Shown in pieces: positions 1-12,731 of a stretch of DNA of 64,000 bases (position 1 is the first letter of the stretch; the number at the start of each line of letters is the position of its first letter). The position numbers and the translations under genes are program-made. The notes beneath the pieces are model-generated. The model did no database searches, was not told the origin of the DNA, and was given only the letters and a program-made list of their open reading frames with translations. The stretch is from Emergomyces orientalis (lineage: Eukaryota > Ascomycota > Eurotiomycetes > Onygenales > Ajellomycetaceae): positions 62,001-126,000 of the forward strand of contig MOWL01000023.1 of assembly GCA_002110485.1 (NCBI GenBank). Direction: 5' to 3'.

Positions 1-3000
1 TGCAACAGTTCCATGTTGTAACCGGGCCCTCAACAACGAGTTCGTTGAGCCCCATCCTCGGCCGTGAATTTGTGGAGAAGGGTTGTAAGTTTCTCCAAAA
101 GTATCCATTCTCCGCATGCTCGTTGTCCACACAGAGCTGAGAAGAGTAATGGTAATACACCACTCCACAAGATTCTCCTCTGCCAGCCGCAATGCTGTGA
201 AATATTTCGCCCCTCATGATTTCTACGGCTCCTAATCCTACCACCCTCAAACTGCCGAGTTCATGCATTAATTTGCCTGTTGACTTTGCACAAATTTGAA
301 TGGATTCCCGCAGGTTTGGAGAAAACACGTTGAGAATTCATGAATGTGGTACCAGCAGGAGGCTAGGGAGCATAAGAATCAGCATCAGCAACTTTCAAAC
401 ACGATCAAGAAGTCGAGCTTATGAGATCACAACAGGAAATTCTTAAGTCACACAGCTGACTTCATGTGACTTGTTTTGTGGATAAATCAATTGTGCATCC
501 TACTTTCGGGAGATCCAGTGCCGAAATTTTCGGATAACTATGTTGCTGGCCTGTCGTTCCGTACTCCGCAGGATTTCCACGAATTGGGGAACTGCCGTTA
601 CCCAGGGGAAAGTGTCCAGCCTGTGATATTAACATGGAATTATTGTTGTTCAAAATCAGATTGTACCGTAAGTTCGATTCTGGACAGCCTTTGCTTTTAT
701 TTCCTGCATCCTTTTTCTTTCTCTTTCTTTTAGAGCACATTGACAATTGACAGTCGTACGAGGTTAACCCTCAGGTGCAGAACACGAAGGTGAAAGCAAA
801 AGATAATACTCCATTCAAAATTAAATAAATTCGGGCATCTTGGCATCCATTTATGTGGTTCCAGAATATGTCGACGGACTGGTGTATTTTGACATACCGA
901 GCCAAGACACTCCGCTGATAATGGTGGTAATGGAGTTCCATTCTATTCTAAAAGAATACAATAAGTCCACTATTTTTCAGCGTTACCTAAGAGACCCACA
1001 GCCCTGCACCAATGCTTTCACCTTCACTTCAAATTCTCTCAACTTGAAATACTTCATTTCAGGATACTTGGACCCTTATTTCACCAAAATCTTTATTGTT
1101 CACATCTGACATGAAATTGCAACCTTGCATCTTTGACAATATTATAGGAATGTATATGGACACTGTAGATTTTCCTTTCGTTTAACATCTAACAATATTC
1201 TCAGCAATTTATAAGTGTAAAACTAAGAAATATGATATTCTCACTGCAGTAAAATTGATTCACCCAGTGATATTGAGAGCTCTGCCGTGAAAATTTCTGT
1301 CTATCTACAGGATGCTCACTGAAGGTCCATGGACCCCCCCCCCCCCCAGCTGGAAAGCCCTCGGTTATAAAGCTATCGGGATTGAGTGATGCGGGGTACC
1401 AGCTGGAGGTGCCATTTTGCTTAATGATGGAATGACAAATGACAATTCTCGGCAAACTGATGCACAGAGCTCGCCCGCCCCCTACGCTGTTGGCATAGTC
1501 CGCGATGATGCTTAATACAAAATCAGTCGGCCTGGGATGAAATTTGCCTGGATCGCGGAAATGGCTGGTCCGGCATTTGGCGAGCATTCCAGTTTCTACC
1601 CGGTTGCCATGCTTTCATATGCTCGAGACATTAGTATGTTTCATTTGCGATGTGGCAAAGTGACATCCTGCTCAGTCAAAATATGACGGGAAGCTGTCTT
1701 CCCGAGTCTCCAGCCACTGGACAGCAAAGAAGTTGGTAATCTCTTGGTTCTCACGAACGGATGGTCGCTATATTTTACTACTTTCGATCATTCGAACAGG
1801 CTACCTTCATTGACTTAAGAGTACGCGCGAGTGCCCATTTATATGCTGCAGCAACAATGCCATTTTTGTGTCTTTGAATTCGAAGTAAAGGGCGTGGCTG
1901 TTATATGATTGAGCGATGAGGTAGTCAAGGTGGAAATGTCTGAATGATTCTTCCTCCCGGTCATTCTCCTTTCCAATGAATGAAAGCGATATTTTTCAAG
2001 CTTTGGCATGGTTGGGCAATTTGACAGACGCAGGCGGCTCCCACGGCGAAGATAGCTTTTAAATAGTAAATCAAAATAGTGGCCGTTCTGAACCCCCCTT
2101 TACGTTACAGTCTGCTATCGGGCCTCGAAAGCCACACCGGAAACAGCCAGTGTTGTGATGCGTCGCTGCAGACTTTGGTGTTTGCCCCCAGTTCGATAGT
2201 AGATATCGGATGTGACTTTAATCCCATGTATTCATTAGCATTGTTCTAGAACCGAACGTGATATGGGTGTCGCTGAAACCCAAAACGAGCATGCGTAGGA
2301 ATAGCCAACGAGAGACTAAATGTTGGATATATCTCAGGGGGCTTCAGAAGCATGAGATGGAATAGACAGTCCAACTTCAGAACCATCCTATCCATATAGC
2401 AGAACTTGATAGTAAACTCAGTGTTAGGCCTAAACTCTAGCAGTGACACAAGGCAGAGTAACTCTTTCCCCTAGGAGATTATTTACCGTCCACGAACAGA
2501 TCAGGAAGGTGTGATTATCCACTGACATGCTGGACTGTGGCCTAGAGCACATATGTAAGTAAAATTTCATATTTGGGGTTGTAACATGCAAAGTGATTCA
2601 GAAATATGGGGGTGTCAATTATTTCAGCACAAATGGTGCTCTTTGGATCCAGAAATTTGCCAAGGAAAAGCAGGATGGTGAATGCAAATAAAGGAGGGCG
2701 AGGATTCCTCGTAGATGCTGATACTTGCCACGCTGCATATAAGCAGGGATATGGACAATCCCATAGCGAAGCCCCATGCATATACGGGCAACAAAAAATG
2801 AATTGAGTACGCAGTAGATGTTGAATCAACTAGAGGTCAAAACATGACGCTCTGTGTCCTATAGTCAAGATTAATAACACAAAAAGATAAGCAACTTGAT
2901 AATAACGAACAACTTACATGAATAAACAATGAATATGACATACGAATGGGCGCAAAGTGCTGGCCAAACATGAAACTACAGATATAAATAATCATAGTTT

Positions 3001-3360
3001 TAAACGGGCAGCTAGTAAAAAAGATTGCATGGAGGCTAATTCTGAGAGATAAACAAGGGAAAAGATAAACAAGAAGATGTGAAGAAAGACAAGGGGTTTT
3101 GAAAAAGCAAGCAAACGGTAAAATAAATGAAGTATCAGTATTATTACTGTTAATGCTCAAGAAAAAGCTAAACAAATAAATAAAGGGGAAAGACCTAGTA
3201 ATAACAGTAGAACGAATTTAAAAGGGTCTAGGCTCAAAACTCACCCCTGACATGCAGGCCTCGTCAACGACATCAAGGGGAAATAAATTAAAAAAGGGTC
3301 CAGAAGACATTGATCAAAGGCAGTAAAACTGTTATATTCACTTTTTTCCCTCTTGAAACC
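1..3360. other. Intergenic stretch with no supported gene
   Basis: No open frame here shows a recognisable domain, a convincing splice pattern or codon bias like the neighbouring genes. Short frames exist on both strands (for example 840-1109 plus, 1201-1587 minus) but look random in composition. A poly-C run lies near 1327-1337, and 2860-3240 is A/T-rich. The last part probably holds the 3' UTR of the minus-strand gene that follows. A promoter or a non-coding transcript cannot be excluded. Confidence 0.5.
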
Positions 3361-4815
3361 TTAGAGCGGAACCTCATCCAATTCTCCCTCTCCTCCTGCC
3401 CCATTCGTTTTTTTATCGCCAGAAGTCCCGGCTGGACTCATCTGCTTTCGCTGCGATTGAGAATTCGGCTTATTTGCTAGGTCCTCATTTGAAAAACCTG
3501 CTGTATCACTCTCATAGTCGGCCTCGGTGTCACCATATCCGGGAGGTACATTCTTTTCATCGACAGGCGATCCCACGTCCTCTCGGCTGGGTTTGACGTT
3601 CTCTTTTCCGTCTTTAGACGGAGACTGGGGTGCAGATTGGGTTTCGTCACCATTCTCATCCTCGTTATCCGATGTTCCATGTTGCGATGGTCCGTTCACT
3701 TCACCACCAGGGGATGGCGTGCGGGGCAGCTCCTTCTCCACCGGCTGCTCTGGCGATCGGGAAGTGGAATTTTTGTGGTCTATTCTTCCAGGTGAAACGG
3801 ACCCGGAGGAATTGTTTAACATAGCTTGCTGGCGATGCTGTTGTGCACCCACGCCCGGGCCTATTTGCCTCAACTTTGGATCCGCGTTCAAGTAGTATCC
3901 ACGCACACTGACAATGGTACCTTCACGCTCGCATCCCTCCACCCACTCTGGTCGGACAACTGGAATATTCATTTCAACAGCCTTTTCCCAAGCAGCTCCT
4001 CTTCCCTCCGTACAGACAAAATGCGTCGTGTCAATGCGCACTGTGTCAATTAGTTTGGCACCAATTCTATCGACAGTCTCTTCGAGCGATGTCTTTAGAC
4101 TCGGTGGTAGAACGCCCGGTGTAATAGTGATTCCTGACAAGTCGGTCATCTTGTGCGTACGGCAAACTAGTTTCTCTGAACTAAAAGTGCCGGCAGAAGT
4201 GCGAAGAACGAGGTGGAAAGTATACTCTGTGTCAATCGCAAGGCCGCTAATTTTAGTGCTAAGCATCTCCTTTGGTCTCGGAATTGAGCCAGCCTTGGAG
4301 TCATTGCGGTACAGGGATAGCGACTTGAGGGAGGCGGTGGCAAGGTTGATTGGGTCCCATTCGAGGACAAGGGACGTTTGCGTCGCATTTCTGAGACGGA
4401 GTACTGGTGCGGAGGGCGTATGGATACCATAGGTGTGTAGGATACGCTTTTGAAGGGATTGGAAAGCTGAAATACTTGCAGCTTCGGCAGCCTGGTTCCG
4501 CGATACTGTAATATCAACGATGCTGCCTGATCCTATATTTTTTGGTAGAAGGACGGACGGAAATTCGATCTACAGTCAACAATCGTAAGTAAAACGGTCA
4601 TGGCGCAATAGCATGCAGACATAAAGAGGTGCATATGAGAGCGAGAACATTAAAGAAATGCAATCGCTTCATGGATAAATGTAACATAAACTGCTGTAGA
4701 TGACAGTAACTGCAAGACAAAGAGGTGTCGAGAGAGAGCTTACCAGTCGATTATCTTGAGTCAGGAGGACAGCAACGCCAGCGTCGACCTTCCCAACGGT
4801 TAGAGAAACCAACAT
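3361..4815 (-). CDS. CHS5: Chs5-like exomer subunit (FN3 + BRCT), chitin synthase export
   Basis: Two exons, 4744-4815 and 3361-4569, joined across a 174-bp GT-AG intron, give about 426 residues. The start (MLVSLTVGKVDAG) sits just before the intron and matches the short N-terminal exon expected for the family. Residues about 70-160 form a fibronectin type III-like domain ending in an EYTFHLVLRTSAG stretch. Residues about 165-255 form a BRCT domain (LSGITITPGVLPP, THFVCTEGRG, PEWVEGC). After that the chain is a low-complexity acidic Ser/Pro/Asn tail, as in fungal Chs5. In yeast Chs5 is the scaffold of exomer, which carries chitin synthase III and other cargo from the trans-Golgi to the plasma membrane. 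The family call is strong; cargo specificity is inferred. The gene is divergent from RAD1, with about 520 bp between start codons. Confidence 0.9.
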
Positions 4816-5333
4816 GATGGCCTATTGAGAGCGGCAAGACGAGGGATGGCAGTGTTATATTGCGAACAGCATTGGCACGTCTGATTATCGCAATGTAAGC
4901 GGAGATGTTGATGACCACAGAAGGGGTGATATAAATGAAGCTGTCCAGATGAGTTGATTACGTCAGGAGTTACATTTTCCCAAAAACAGACGTAAATGCC
5001 GCTGCTCTAGTTGCTGCTTTTATCGTCCTATAGCGGCAGGAACTTTGCCTCCTTCTAGTATTAATCAACCTTCCAAGGTGAGGTCTAGTACTCAGTACGG
5101 ATCTTCGAGGAGACACAATTCAGGTGTTTAATATTTCTTTTAAACCCAAGACATATAGCCTCAGCGGTTATCTTCGTACGCATGTCCTATTATAATGCTC
5201 TTCAGCTCCTTGCAACTATCACTAGGTAATTTATGTCTTCTGCCGATCACGTGGCCACCTGTCTCGTTCGTGATCTTCGTCAATTATTAGGGTTGCGAGG
5301 TGCGCAGCGAGACATACACCCCACCCCATCCTT

Positions 5334-8300
5334 ATGTCGGTAGAACAAGGAAACCCAGTGGTGAAACTGTCACTACCATTGGTAAGCATCGCAAATCTGT
5401 GAAGCATGGAGTACTAAGATCTAATAATAGTTGTCTAGCAATATCAGCAAGACCTGTTCTCTGAACTTAGATCTGAGGATGAACTGGTCGTCCTTGCAAG
5501 GGGACTTGGCCTGCTGCGTATTGTGACAAATCTATTGCATTCTTATGATGCAGCCGGCAATAATTTAATCATAGTGGTGGGCGCTGGTAGTCGAGAGAAT
5601 GAGTGGATTGGGGAAGGTGCGTATTGCTTGACATCGACAAAATGATCGTTTACTAATGCTCTCTGCAGCCCTGGCCGAACATTGTGCGGTCAGCAGAACT
5701 CCCCTGGCCCGGGGCCTTAAAGTGATCAATACTGATCGAGCTACTGTTCCTTTGAGGTATGCCTCGTGTGATCGCTATTGTTTTCCATCGCCTGACATAG
5801 TGTAAGGCAAAAAATGTATGCCCAGGGGGGTATCCTGAGCGTGACATCTCGGATATTGGTTGTCGACTTGTTGTCCAGTTGAGTTGCCCTCCTGCGTATA
5901 ATTAGCAAGTTTGCTAATAGAAATAATAGAATTACTTGATCCCGAAATTATCACTGGCGTAATTGTTCTCCATGCTGAAAAGTGAGGCTTATTACCTTTG
6001 GTTATTTTACTGTGACATATTAATCCCTGGTATAGGATCGTGGCCACGTCGCTGGAGGCATTTATTATCCGTATATATCGGCAATTCAACAAAGTTGGCT
6101 TTTTAAAAGCTTTCTCTGATTCTCCTGAACCTTTCACTACCGGCTTCAACCCCCTATCAAACATGATGCGTAATCTATTTCTCAGGAAACCGTCCCTCTG
6201 GCCGAGATTCCAGGTTACAGTAGCGGAGTCTTTAGAAGGCCGTAAGAAAGCTGAGGTCATCGAGCTGGAAGTCCCGATGACAGACAAAATGCGAGATATC
6301 CAAAACGCGGTCTTAGAATGTGTGGAAGCGAATATTCGGGAACTTAAAAGGGCAAATTCTGGGCTTGACATTGAAGACTGGACAGTGGATAGTGCATTAC
6401 ATCAAGATTTCGACGTGGCAATCCGGCGGCAGCTGGAACATATGTGGCATCGTGTAACCTTTAGGACAAAACAGATAGCTAGCGATCTAACTGTCTTGAG
6501 GTCGATACTCCAGTAAGTCTCTGCGATCAACATGCCATCAGGAAATATGGGGGATGAGCTAATTTTTGTCACAGCTCTTTACTGACGTACGATTCCGTGT
6601 CCCTTATCAAATACCTTGACACAATCATAGCTGCGCACTCTCCACCGCCGGGGTCAACAAAACAGAATTATTCACCTTGGCTATTTCTTGACGCAGCGCA
6701 TGTTCTCTTTCAAACAGCCAAGTCCAGGGTTTATCGGGGCAAAATTAGCAGTCAGGAATTTATATCTGACACTACCTCTCTACCAACCGCCCTAGAACCA
6801 GTGCTTGAGGAACAACCAAAGTGGTCAGTCCTAGCGGACGTTCTGGATGAAATTGAGAGGAGCACTTATTTTAACCACCCGGTTCCATCGGGTGACTCCA
6901 ACGGAACTATCTTGATAATGTGCGGTGACAGGAAAACCTGCTATCAAATTAGAGAATATTTAGAAACAATGCGCGTCAAAATCGAAACCTCTAATGACAA
7001 CATGGAACATGGAGATGAGGCAGACGACAACCCTTCTGGGAAATTTATGCTTCGGAGAAAACTCCGCCACTATTTAAACTGGAAACGAGCTTCGTCCAAA
7101 GTTAACAGCAATCTTTATGGTACTAAATCGAAACAAGAGCCAGGCACGACGCCAGGGTACAATTCCGTAGGTTCAACGACTAGCTATCAAGGAAGAGCAC
7201 CCCCAAATAAGAGACGACGTGTTCGTGGAGGTGGTGGCCCGGGTCTCACCCCCGCAAGAGGAGCAAGCAGCAGTGTTCAGCCAGATACGGAGGCTCCAGC
7301 ACAGGTATCATCACTTCTAGAAAAAATCAAAGTTGCCGGGCTGGAAGAAGAAACTGTCGAAGTTGGGATCGTGGATGACGATCTTAATGATATTGAAGAT
7401 TACTACCAGCTTTACGACATGGACGATCTCTTGATAGTATACCCTTACGACGGAGATATGGATGACCATGTTCTTGAGGAAGTGAAACCACGATACATAA
7501 TCATGTATGAACCGGATGCAGCCTTCATCCGCAGAGTGGAGGTCTACCGAAGCTCTCACACGGACCGGGAAGTCAGGGTCTACTTTCTATATTATGGAGG
7601 TTCGGTCGAAGAGCAGCGATATCTCAGTGCTGTCCGGAGGGAGAAGGACGCCTTCACGAGACTAATCAAAGACAAAGGGGTATGCTCTCCCCCCCCCCCC
7701 GGGTATGTGAGCAATAATTTTCTTTGAGGGCTAACGTTGAAATCCTCCCTCAGTCCATGGCCCTAACAATCACCCACGACAAAAGCACTGAAGATCCCCA
7801 GGAGCAATTCCTCCGAACAGTAAACACCCGTATCGCCGGCGGAGGCAGACTAGCCGCCACAGCTGCCCTACCCACCGTCGTGGTGGACGTGCGCGAATTT
7901 CGCAGTGCACTCCCATCCCTCCTTCATGGGCGTAGCATGGTCGTAGTCCCGTGCCAACTAACAGTCGGCGACTACATCCTAACCCCGGACATCTGTGTCG
8001 AGCGCAAATCGATCCGTGACCTGTTCAGCTCTCTGAAAAACGGCCGCCTATATAACCAGACTGAAACGATGCTACTACACTACAAAACCCCTGTCCTATT
8101 AATCGAATTCGACCAGAACAAATCCTTCACTTTCGACGCCTTCACCTCCGCCACAAACGCCCGAGGCTCAGAAAATCTATCCAACAATTTGATAAATCCC
8201 ACAAATCCCAAATCCATCCAGCACCTCCTCACCCTGCTCACGTTCGCCTTCCCACGACTGAAAATCATCTGGTCGTCCGCCCCATATCAAACAGCAGAGA

Positions 8301-8665
8301 TATTCGCCGAGCTGAAAAAGAACAACGCGGAACCCGACCCCATCCGCGCCGTGCAGATCGGGCTGGACTTTGATATCACTTCCTCTACAACCGCCGCCGC
8401 CACAGCAGCAGGTAGCAGCAACAGCATCATGTCAGCAGCAGGCATCGAGCATCGAATCTTCAACCAGCTGCCGCAGGATATGTTACGGGCTGTTCCCGGG
8501 GTGACGCCAAAGATAGCGGAGCGGTTGATTCTGATGACGGAGAATTTGCAGCAGATTGCGAATATGGAGATGGAAGAGTTGGAGCCGTTGGTTGGAAAGG
8601 AGGTTGGGAGGCAGATTTTGCGGTTCTTTCGGAGGAATATCTTTGATGAGGAGGGCGCTAATTGA
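5334..8665 (+). CDS. RAD1: DNA repair endonuclease Rad1/XPF (ERCC4 nuclease)
   Basis: Eight exons (5334-5381, 5439-5616, 5669-5756, 5807-5877, 5930-5981, 6036-6512, 6575-7679, 7754-8665) with introns of 50-74 bp, all GT-AG and phase-consistent, give 976 residues, the normal XPF/Rad1 size. The N-terminal half is the degenerate SF2 helicase-like region. The middle is poorly conserved and charged (PPNKRRRVRGGGGPG, about residue 510). The ERCC4 nuclease core follows, with VVVDVREFRSALP and GDYILTPDICVERKSIRDL, which carries the GDx(n)ERKxxxD active site. Tandem helix-hairpin-helix motifs end the protein (AVPGVTPKIAERLI). With Rad10/ERCC1 it would cut 5' of bulky lesions in nucleotide excision repair and trim flaps in recombination. 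A run of ten C lies in the last intron. I see no damage to the frame. Confidence 0.95.
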
Positions 8666-9661
8666 AGGGGGCCGATTGTTTTTGTCTGTGATGCGATTGG
8701 CTAGTGTGCCCAGGCGCGAGGAAGCTCAGGCTTAGATGGTGGGAGAGGGAAAGATTTGTGGTGGTGTTGGTGGTCTGGACGCTGGAGGTGCGCTGCTCAA
8801 CGCTCGTCATATTATACCCCCATTGGATATTCTACAAATTTGGCGATGATTGGCATTTCAATTCAATATCCCCATCAACCCGGTGTCATGAACATACAGA
8901 TAAAAATGCTTCACGTATTTACGTTTTTCCATTCGATCCTGAGATTTTATATTCATTAATTCATTTTGTTTTCAGGTCATCCGTCTATGCTTCAAGCTTC
9001 CAAAAATTAGAAAAACTTTGTGGAAAGAAAAAAATTACCAAAGGCATGTCGCAAAGCCACCACAGGGTAAAATAGGTAGCGAAAGAGGGGCAAGCAAAAA
9101 GCACGAGCGTAAATCAAAGAGAACATAAATGAAAAATGATAATAGTGGAGGCATGCCAGTAGGAAAAAGGTTCTTCGTAGCCGCGAGGTGAGGTTGAAAA
9201 TAAAAATTAAAAAACCCGTCCAATCATAAACCGCGTTAAAGGGGAAGAGCAATATTGGGAGATGCCAGACAAAGTGAATCCGCGAGTAAAACTATGGGAT
9301 CAATCCGGTGCATGATTGGAATGCCAAGCTTGCCCTCCCTCCGACGTCCCGCCCCACGATCAGCTCAAGCCCTGCACATAGGTATAGGGATTTCTTAAGT
9401 AGTCGATAGCAATATCTGACCGGAAATTTTCAGCCGAAGATGTCCGATTTCTATCCCCAGAGAAGAGAGGGGAGAGGCGAGGAAAGTGCGAAATGTTGGC
9501 CTGCAGCTTAAAAGGGCGTTTGCACCAAGTGCTGTCTGCAACACAACGCAACGCAACGTCAAAGGATAGAGGGGATCGTCCACCTTGGGACTGTTGAAGC
9601 CAGATACGCGCATGGAGAGGGAGCGCGGCCTTGTCGGATCGGGAAGTGAATTTTTGGGAGA
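8666..9661. other. Intergenic region between convergent RAD1 and eIF1A
   Basis: Convergent gene ends; about 1 kb that should hold both 3' UTRs. The short frames here (8704-9075 plus, 9007-9252 minus) lack domains and sit in A/T-rich sequence. I see no RNA gene or repeat. Confidence 0.5.
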
Positions 9662-10411
9662 TCAGATCTCATCAACGTCGATGTCCTTGTCGTCTTCGCT
9701 GCCATCGCGGTCTTCGTCGAACTCGACGTTGTCGTCAATATCCTCATGGCCATAGCTGTAGTTGCAAATAAACGTTAGTGATGAATATATATCCCAAGAA
9801 ACGAATAACTTGTTGTTTGAAACGTTAAGCGAAAAATAAATAGGGCCGAAACGTACGTATCAGTCTCGTTAATCTTCGCACTCTCAGGTAACTCGCCGTA
9901 GGCTTTCAGACTTCTAGCTTCATCGGCGTTATACTTGAGAATAACATCGCCCTTCTCGTCTTGGTAGTCCCGAAGGGATAACAGGATGATATCTCCCTGG
10001 TTAATCCAGACCTTCTTGCGGAGTTTGCCACGGATATGTGCAAGTCGTTTTTCTCCGTCAAAGCAGAGGGCTTCCAGTCGTCCATTACCCAACATCTTGA
10101 CGACCTGGGCATACTCTTGGCCTTCTTCCTTGAAAGTCAGTTCCCGCTTCTCGTTATCATTCTCGTTCTTGCCACGACGACGATTTTTACCACCCTATAT
10201 CTCGGCAAAGGAATGTTAGTCAAAAACATTCTTGGAATAAGAAAGGCTCGTATATTTCCGTAATATGTTCTTCATAAAACGAAACATTCCCAAGTCTTCG
10301 CCTTTGAAAAACACAATGCATGCATAATTGCTATGCAAAGGATATACGTGTGGCGATGTGGGGGGTTGTGAGGAGGGGTATAAATCGTACTTTTCCCTTA
10401 TTCTTCGGCAT
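9662..10411 (-). CDS. TIF11: Translation initiation factor eIF1A
   Basis: Three exons on the minus strand: 10391-10411, 9857-10194 and 9662-9755, with introns of 196 and 101 bp and consistent phases, give 150 residues. The first exon holds only MPKNKGK, the typical short basic start of eIF1A. The second holds GGKNRRRGKNENDNEKREL and then the whole OB fold (MLGNGRLEALCFDGEKRL, HIRGKLRKKVWIN, DIILLSLRDYQDEKGDVILK, YNADEARSLKAYGELPE). The third gives the acidic C-terminal tail ending DIDVDEI. eIF1A binds the 40S A site, promotes scanning and positions the initiator complex. Length and both tails fit the eukaryotic family. A two-exon reading that runs into the second intron is wrong because it loses the conserved acidic tail. 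Confidence 0.95.
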
Positions 10412-10852
10412 GTTGAACTGTACCTAACCTGTTCCTGACTTGAAATGTGAAGATTTCTCAAAATCTGATATGTAGCAATATGTAAAGCGATACTATGTCC
10501 TAATCGGACTGCAGGCGTGATACGTTGGTGGTGCAGGTGGTTGTCAGGTGTCAGTGTTGTCCAGCAGATGCAATTTCGACCACTTTATATAGTGGGGGGT
10601 TTCTGTTTCTGCTGGCTGGATCCGCCACACAGAGTCAACCGCTATGCCCGATCTGGCAATTTTCAACCCGCCTGTCAAAATTTTCAAGAGGTACTTTTGA
10701 CGCCAGCAGATTTGTTAGGCCACACATGTACCCCTGCGCTATCGCCCCCCGTTTTCAACTCCGCATTTTTATTTAAAAAAAAAACAGAACAAAATTGGCG
10801 GTTTTACGGGAAGGCCTCACGCGGTGAGCAATATATATGCATATTTAACAAG
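10412..10852. promoter_or_regulatory. Shared upstream region of eIF1A and the 10853 gene
   Basis: The eIF1A gene (minus) and the next gene (plus) diverge here, so these 440 bases should carry both promoters. A TATATAG-like sequence lies near 10584 and an A run near 10775. No specific factor site can be supported. Confidence 0.4.
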
Positions 10853-11458
10853 ATGAGTCGAATGCGAACAACAACGTTGGGAATTGCCTCCTCTAAAACG
10901 TCTAACCACCCCAAATTCATACCCCCCCGACAGCCCTTTTTCATAGTCCACTACACGCCTGAAAACACACCCACAGCGCGCGCGAAGAAGTTTTCCAATG
11001 ATAAGCACGTCAATCTGTACGCGCTCCGTCCCAAAATCGAATACATGTGGGCGACGCGAGAGAAGGGTAATCTTTGGTGGTCCGCCTCGACGCATGGAGA
11101 CATCACATCTGAGAAGAGTGTTATACGATCTTGGTGCGCGAGACGCGTACGGACTGCATTTAGGGATGCGTTGAAGGAGCGTGGATACGATAAGGGGGGG
11201 CGAAGAATACCGGATATCGGACAGCAGGAGCGGCAACGAGATGGGAAACCGCCGTTGCCGCTGGAAGTCTTGAAGGGGACTTTGGAGATTAACTTCCGGC
11301 TCGCTGTCAAAGCGGCAAAATATACGGATCTTGTGCGGGAGGCCGGGGTCGTTGTTGAGAGGATTGAATCCTACCTCAAGCAGCTAGGCGATGGAGGAAA
11401 TGATGCGGGGGATTGTGCGAATCGTCATCGGCCTAGTAACAACGGCATACCTACCTAA
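10853..11458 (+). CDS. Unrecognised basic protein, 201 aa
   Basis: An intronless frame starts at ATG 10853 (MSRMRTTTLGIASSK) and ends in TAA at 11458. An upstream extension is open in the same frame back to 10517, but it is Cys/Pro-rich and crosses promoter-like sequence, so 10853 is the better start. The protein is basic. It has a Pro-rich N-terminus (KFIPPRQPFFIVHYTPENTP), a Trp/Arg-rich centre (EYMWATREKGNLWWSAS, VIRSWCARRVRTAFRDALKE) and a possible C-terminal helix (VVVERIESYLKQLG). I recognise no domain, signal peptide or membrane segment. The well-formed central region suggests a real lineage-conserved protein, possibly nuclear or mitochondrial from its charge, but the function is unknown. 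Confidence 0.65.
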   Translation: MSRMRTTTLGIASSKTSNHPKFIPPRQPFFIVHYTPENTPTARAKKFSNDKHVNLYALRPKIEYMWATREKGNLWWSASTHGDITSEKSVIRSWCARRVRTAFRDALKERGYDKGGRRIPDIGQQERQRDGKPPLPLEVLKGTLEINFRLAVKAAKYTDLVREAGVVVERIESYLKQLGDGGNDAGDCANRHRPSNNGIPT

Positions 11459-11843
11459 GATGCAAAGAAAGCGGACCAGCTGCAAAATATATCAATTCCA
11501 GCGAATTTCGCGCAGTACAATGGAGCATGAAACCGCCCGTTGGATATGATTTTATTCGGATACTTATTTTATCTGAATGATGGTTATGAAGGTAAAATAC
11601 AGTCCTGTGGGAATCTTATTCAAACTATGCTAAATGCCTGGTCCATTGTTCCCATATAGTCCAACACAGCCATTGCGGCTACCAGTTATCCACGACCAGC
11701 TCCTTTACCGCATCACCACATATAACCCCCAGGGCCCATGTCCGCAGGAATTGCAAAAATACACCATCAACAAACTTTCCCCCAATCCATGCCCAGTATC
11801 AACGGGAACACAAAAGGACCTGCCCTAACACATTGATCCAACC
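11459..11843. other. Gap between convergent genes
   Basis: About 385 bases between two convergent genes, expected to hold both 3' UTRs. The frame 11634-11828 (plus) is Pro-rich with no recognisable content. Nothing else is seen. Confidence 0.45.
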
Positions 11844-12176
11844 TCACTTATTAAGCTCCTTCATCCGAGCATCAATTTCCTCCCGTGGGACTTTTGGCGG
11901 CATGCCTCCTAAAGACCAAACAAATTAACAGGCAATACCAAACATGGAAGGAATACCTGAGATGGATAATTTTTATTTTATTTTATACAACCTAGATTAA
12001 GGCGTAGACCAACCTTCCGGAATCTGAGGGCCCTTCGCTATGAAGTCCTGGGCGGCAGGTTTCACATTTTCACTACCGTCCGCAGAGCTAGCGTTTTTCT
12101 GCGTCTGGCTTCGTGTTTGACGTGTGGTGGTGTCGGTCTTCCCGCCTTGGGAGCCTTGATTGGATTGGCTAGCCAT
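11844..12176 (-). CDS. Small hydrophilic protein, 75 aa, two exons
   Basis: Exon 1 is 12014-12176 (MASQSNQGSQGG start) and exon 2 is 11844-11908, separated by a 105-bp GT-AG intron. Spliced, the product ends PPKVPREEIDARMKELNK. Without splicing the frame stops soon after IPEGW and loses this conserved-looking tail. The N-terminal two thirds is Ser/Thr/Gln/Asn-rich and probably disordered; the end is amphipathic and helical. I do not recognise a named family. Splice phase (a Gly codon split 1+2) and the clean second exon support a real gene. Confidence 0.65.
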
Positions 12177-12731
12177 GTTTTTTGGATAAATGGGACGGGA
12201 TGGGATAGGTGCGACGTGGGTGGAAATTGTGCAAGGTGCAAAGTAGGTGCTTTTGGGAAGGTTATGTTTCAATTTATTTCAATCTATTGCGGATAGATAA
12301 ATGAATAATTTATTGGCTTTGGGAACACGATAGATAGATATGTGGATGGCTCAAAAGGTGACGAGGTTTGAGTTGTTGCAGGCAGGCAGCATGATTTATA
12401 TATCCTGGTCTCCATATATATATTTATGTTGCCCATTCAAGTTGGTGATGGTTCTGATGACATCACCACACCAGGTCATCTCAAGGAGCAGACCAGGAAG
12501 AGGGCACGACAGTCAGCCTATTAAAATCGGCCGGACAAAATTTACCTACACATATTGGTGCAGGAAGATTCAATAATTGAGATGTATGTTTATCTTCTAC
12601 AATACAGTATCTACATGAATTCTTATTCTCTACAGAGATATTGATAATCTTTTAAACATTGTTATACTGCTTGCCTGTGTGGTTAACAGCAATCACACTG
12701 TTAAATTTCCTATACAAAGAGATAGACTGAC
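12177..12731. other. Boundary between host genes and retroelement island
   Basis: Upstream region of the small minus-strand gene grading into A/T-rich sequence after about 12550. The first recognisable element sequence is the LTR at 12732. No gene is supported. The frame 12340-12576 is an A/T-rich chance frame. Confidence 0.45.

Noticed and set aside
840..1109. 89-codon plus-strand frame in the left intergenic region
   Set aside because: No domain, no orthologue-like motif, and A/T-rich unstructured residues. A chance frame is the simpler reading.
1325..1340. Poly-C tract (also one at 7690) as a possible regulatory element
   Set aside because: Short homopolymers of this length are common by chance and in introns. 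No supporting motif nearby.
3826..4432. Plus-strand frames over the CHS5-like gene
   Set aside because: They are mirror frames of the real minus-strand coding sequence with its FN3 and BRCT motifs.
10517..10852. Upstream in-frame extension of the 201-aa protein
   Set aside because: It crosses the divergent promoter and has Cys/Trp-rich, non-conserved-looking sequence. ATG 10853 is better.
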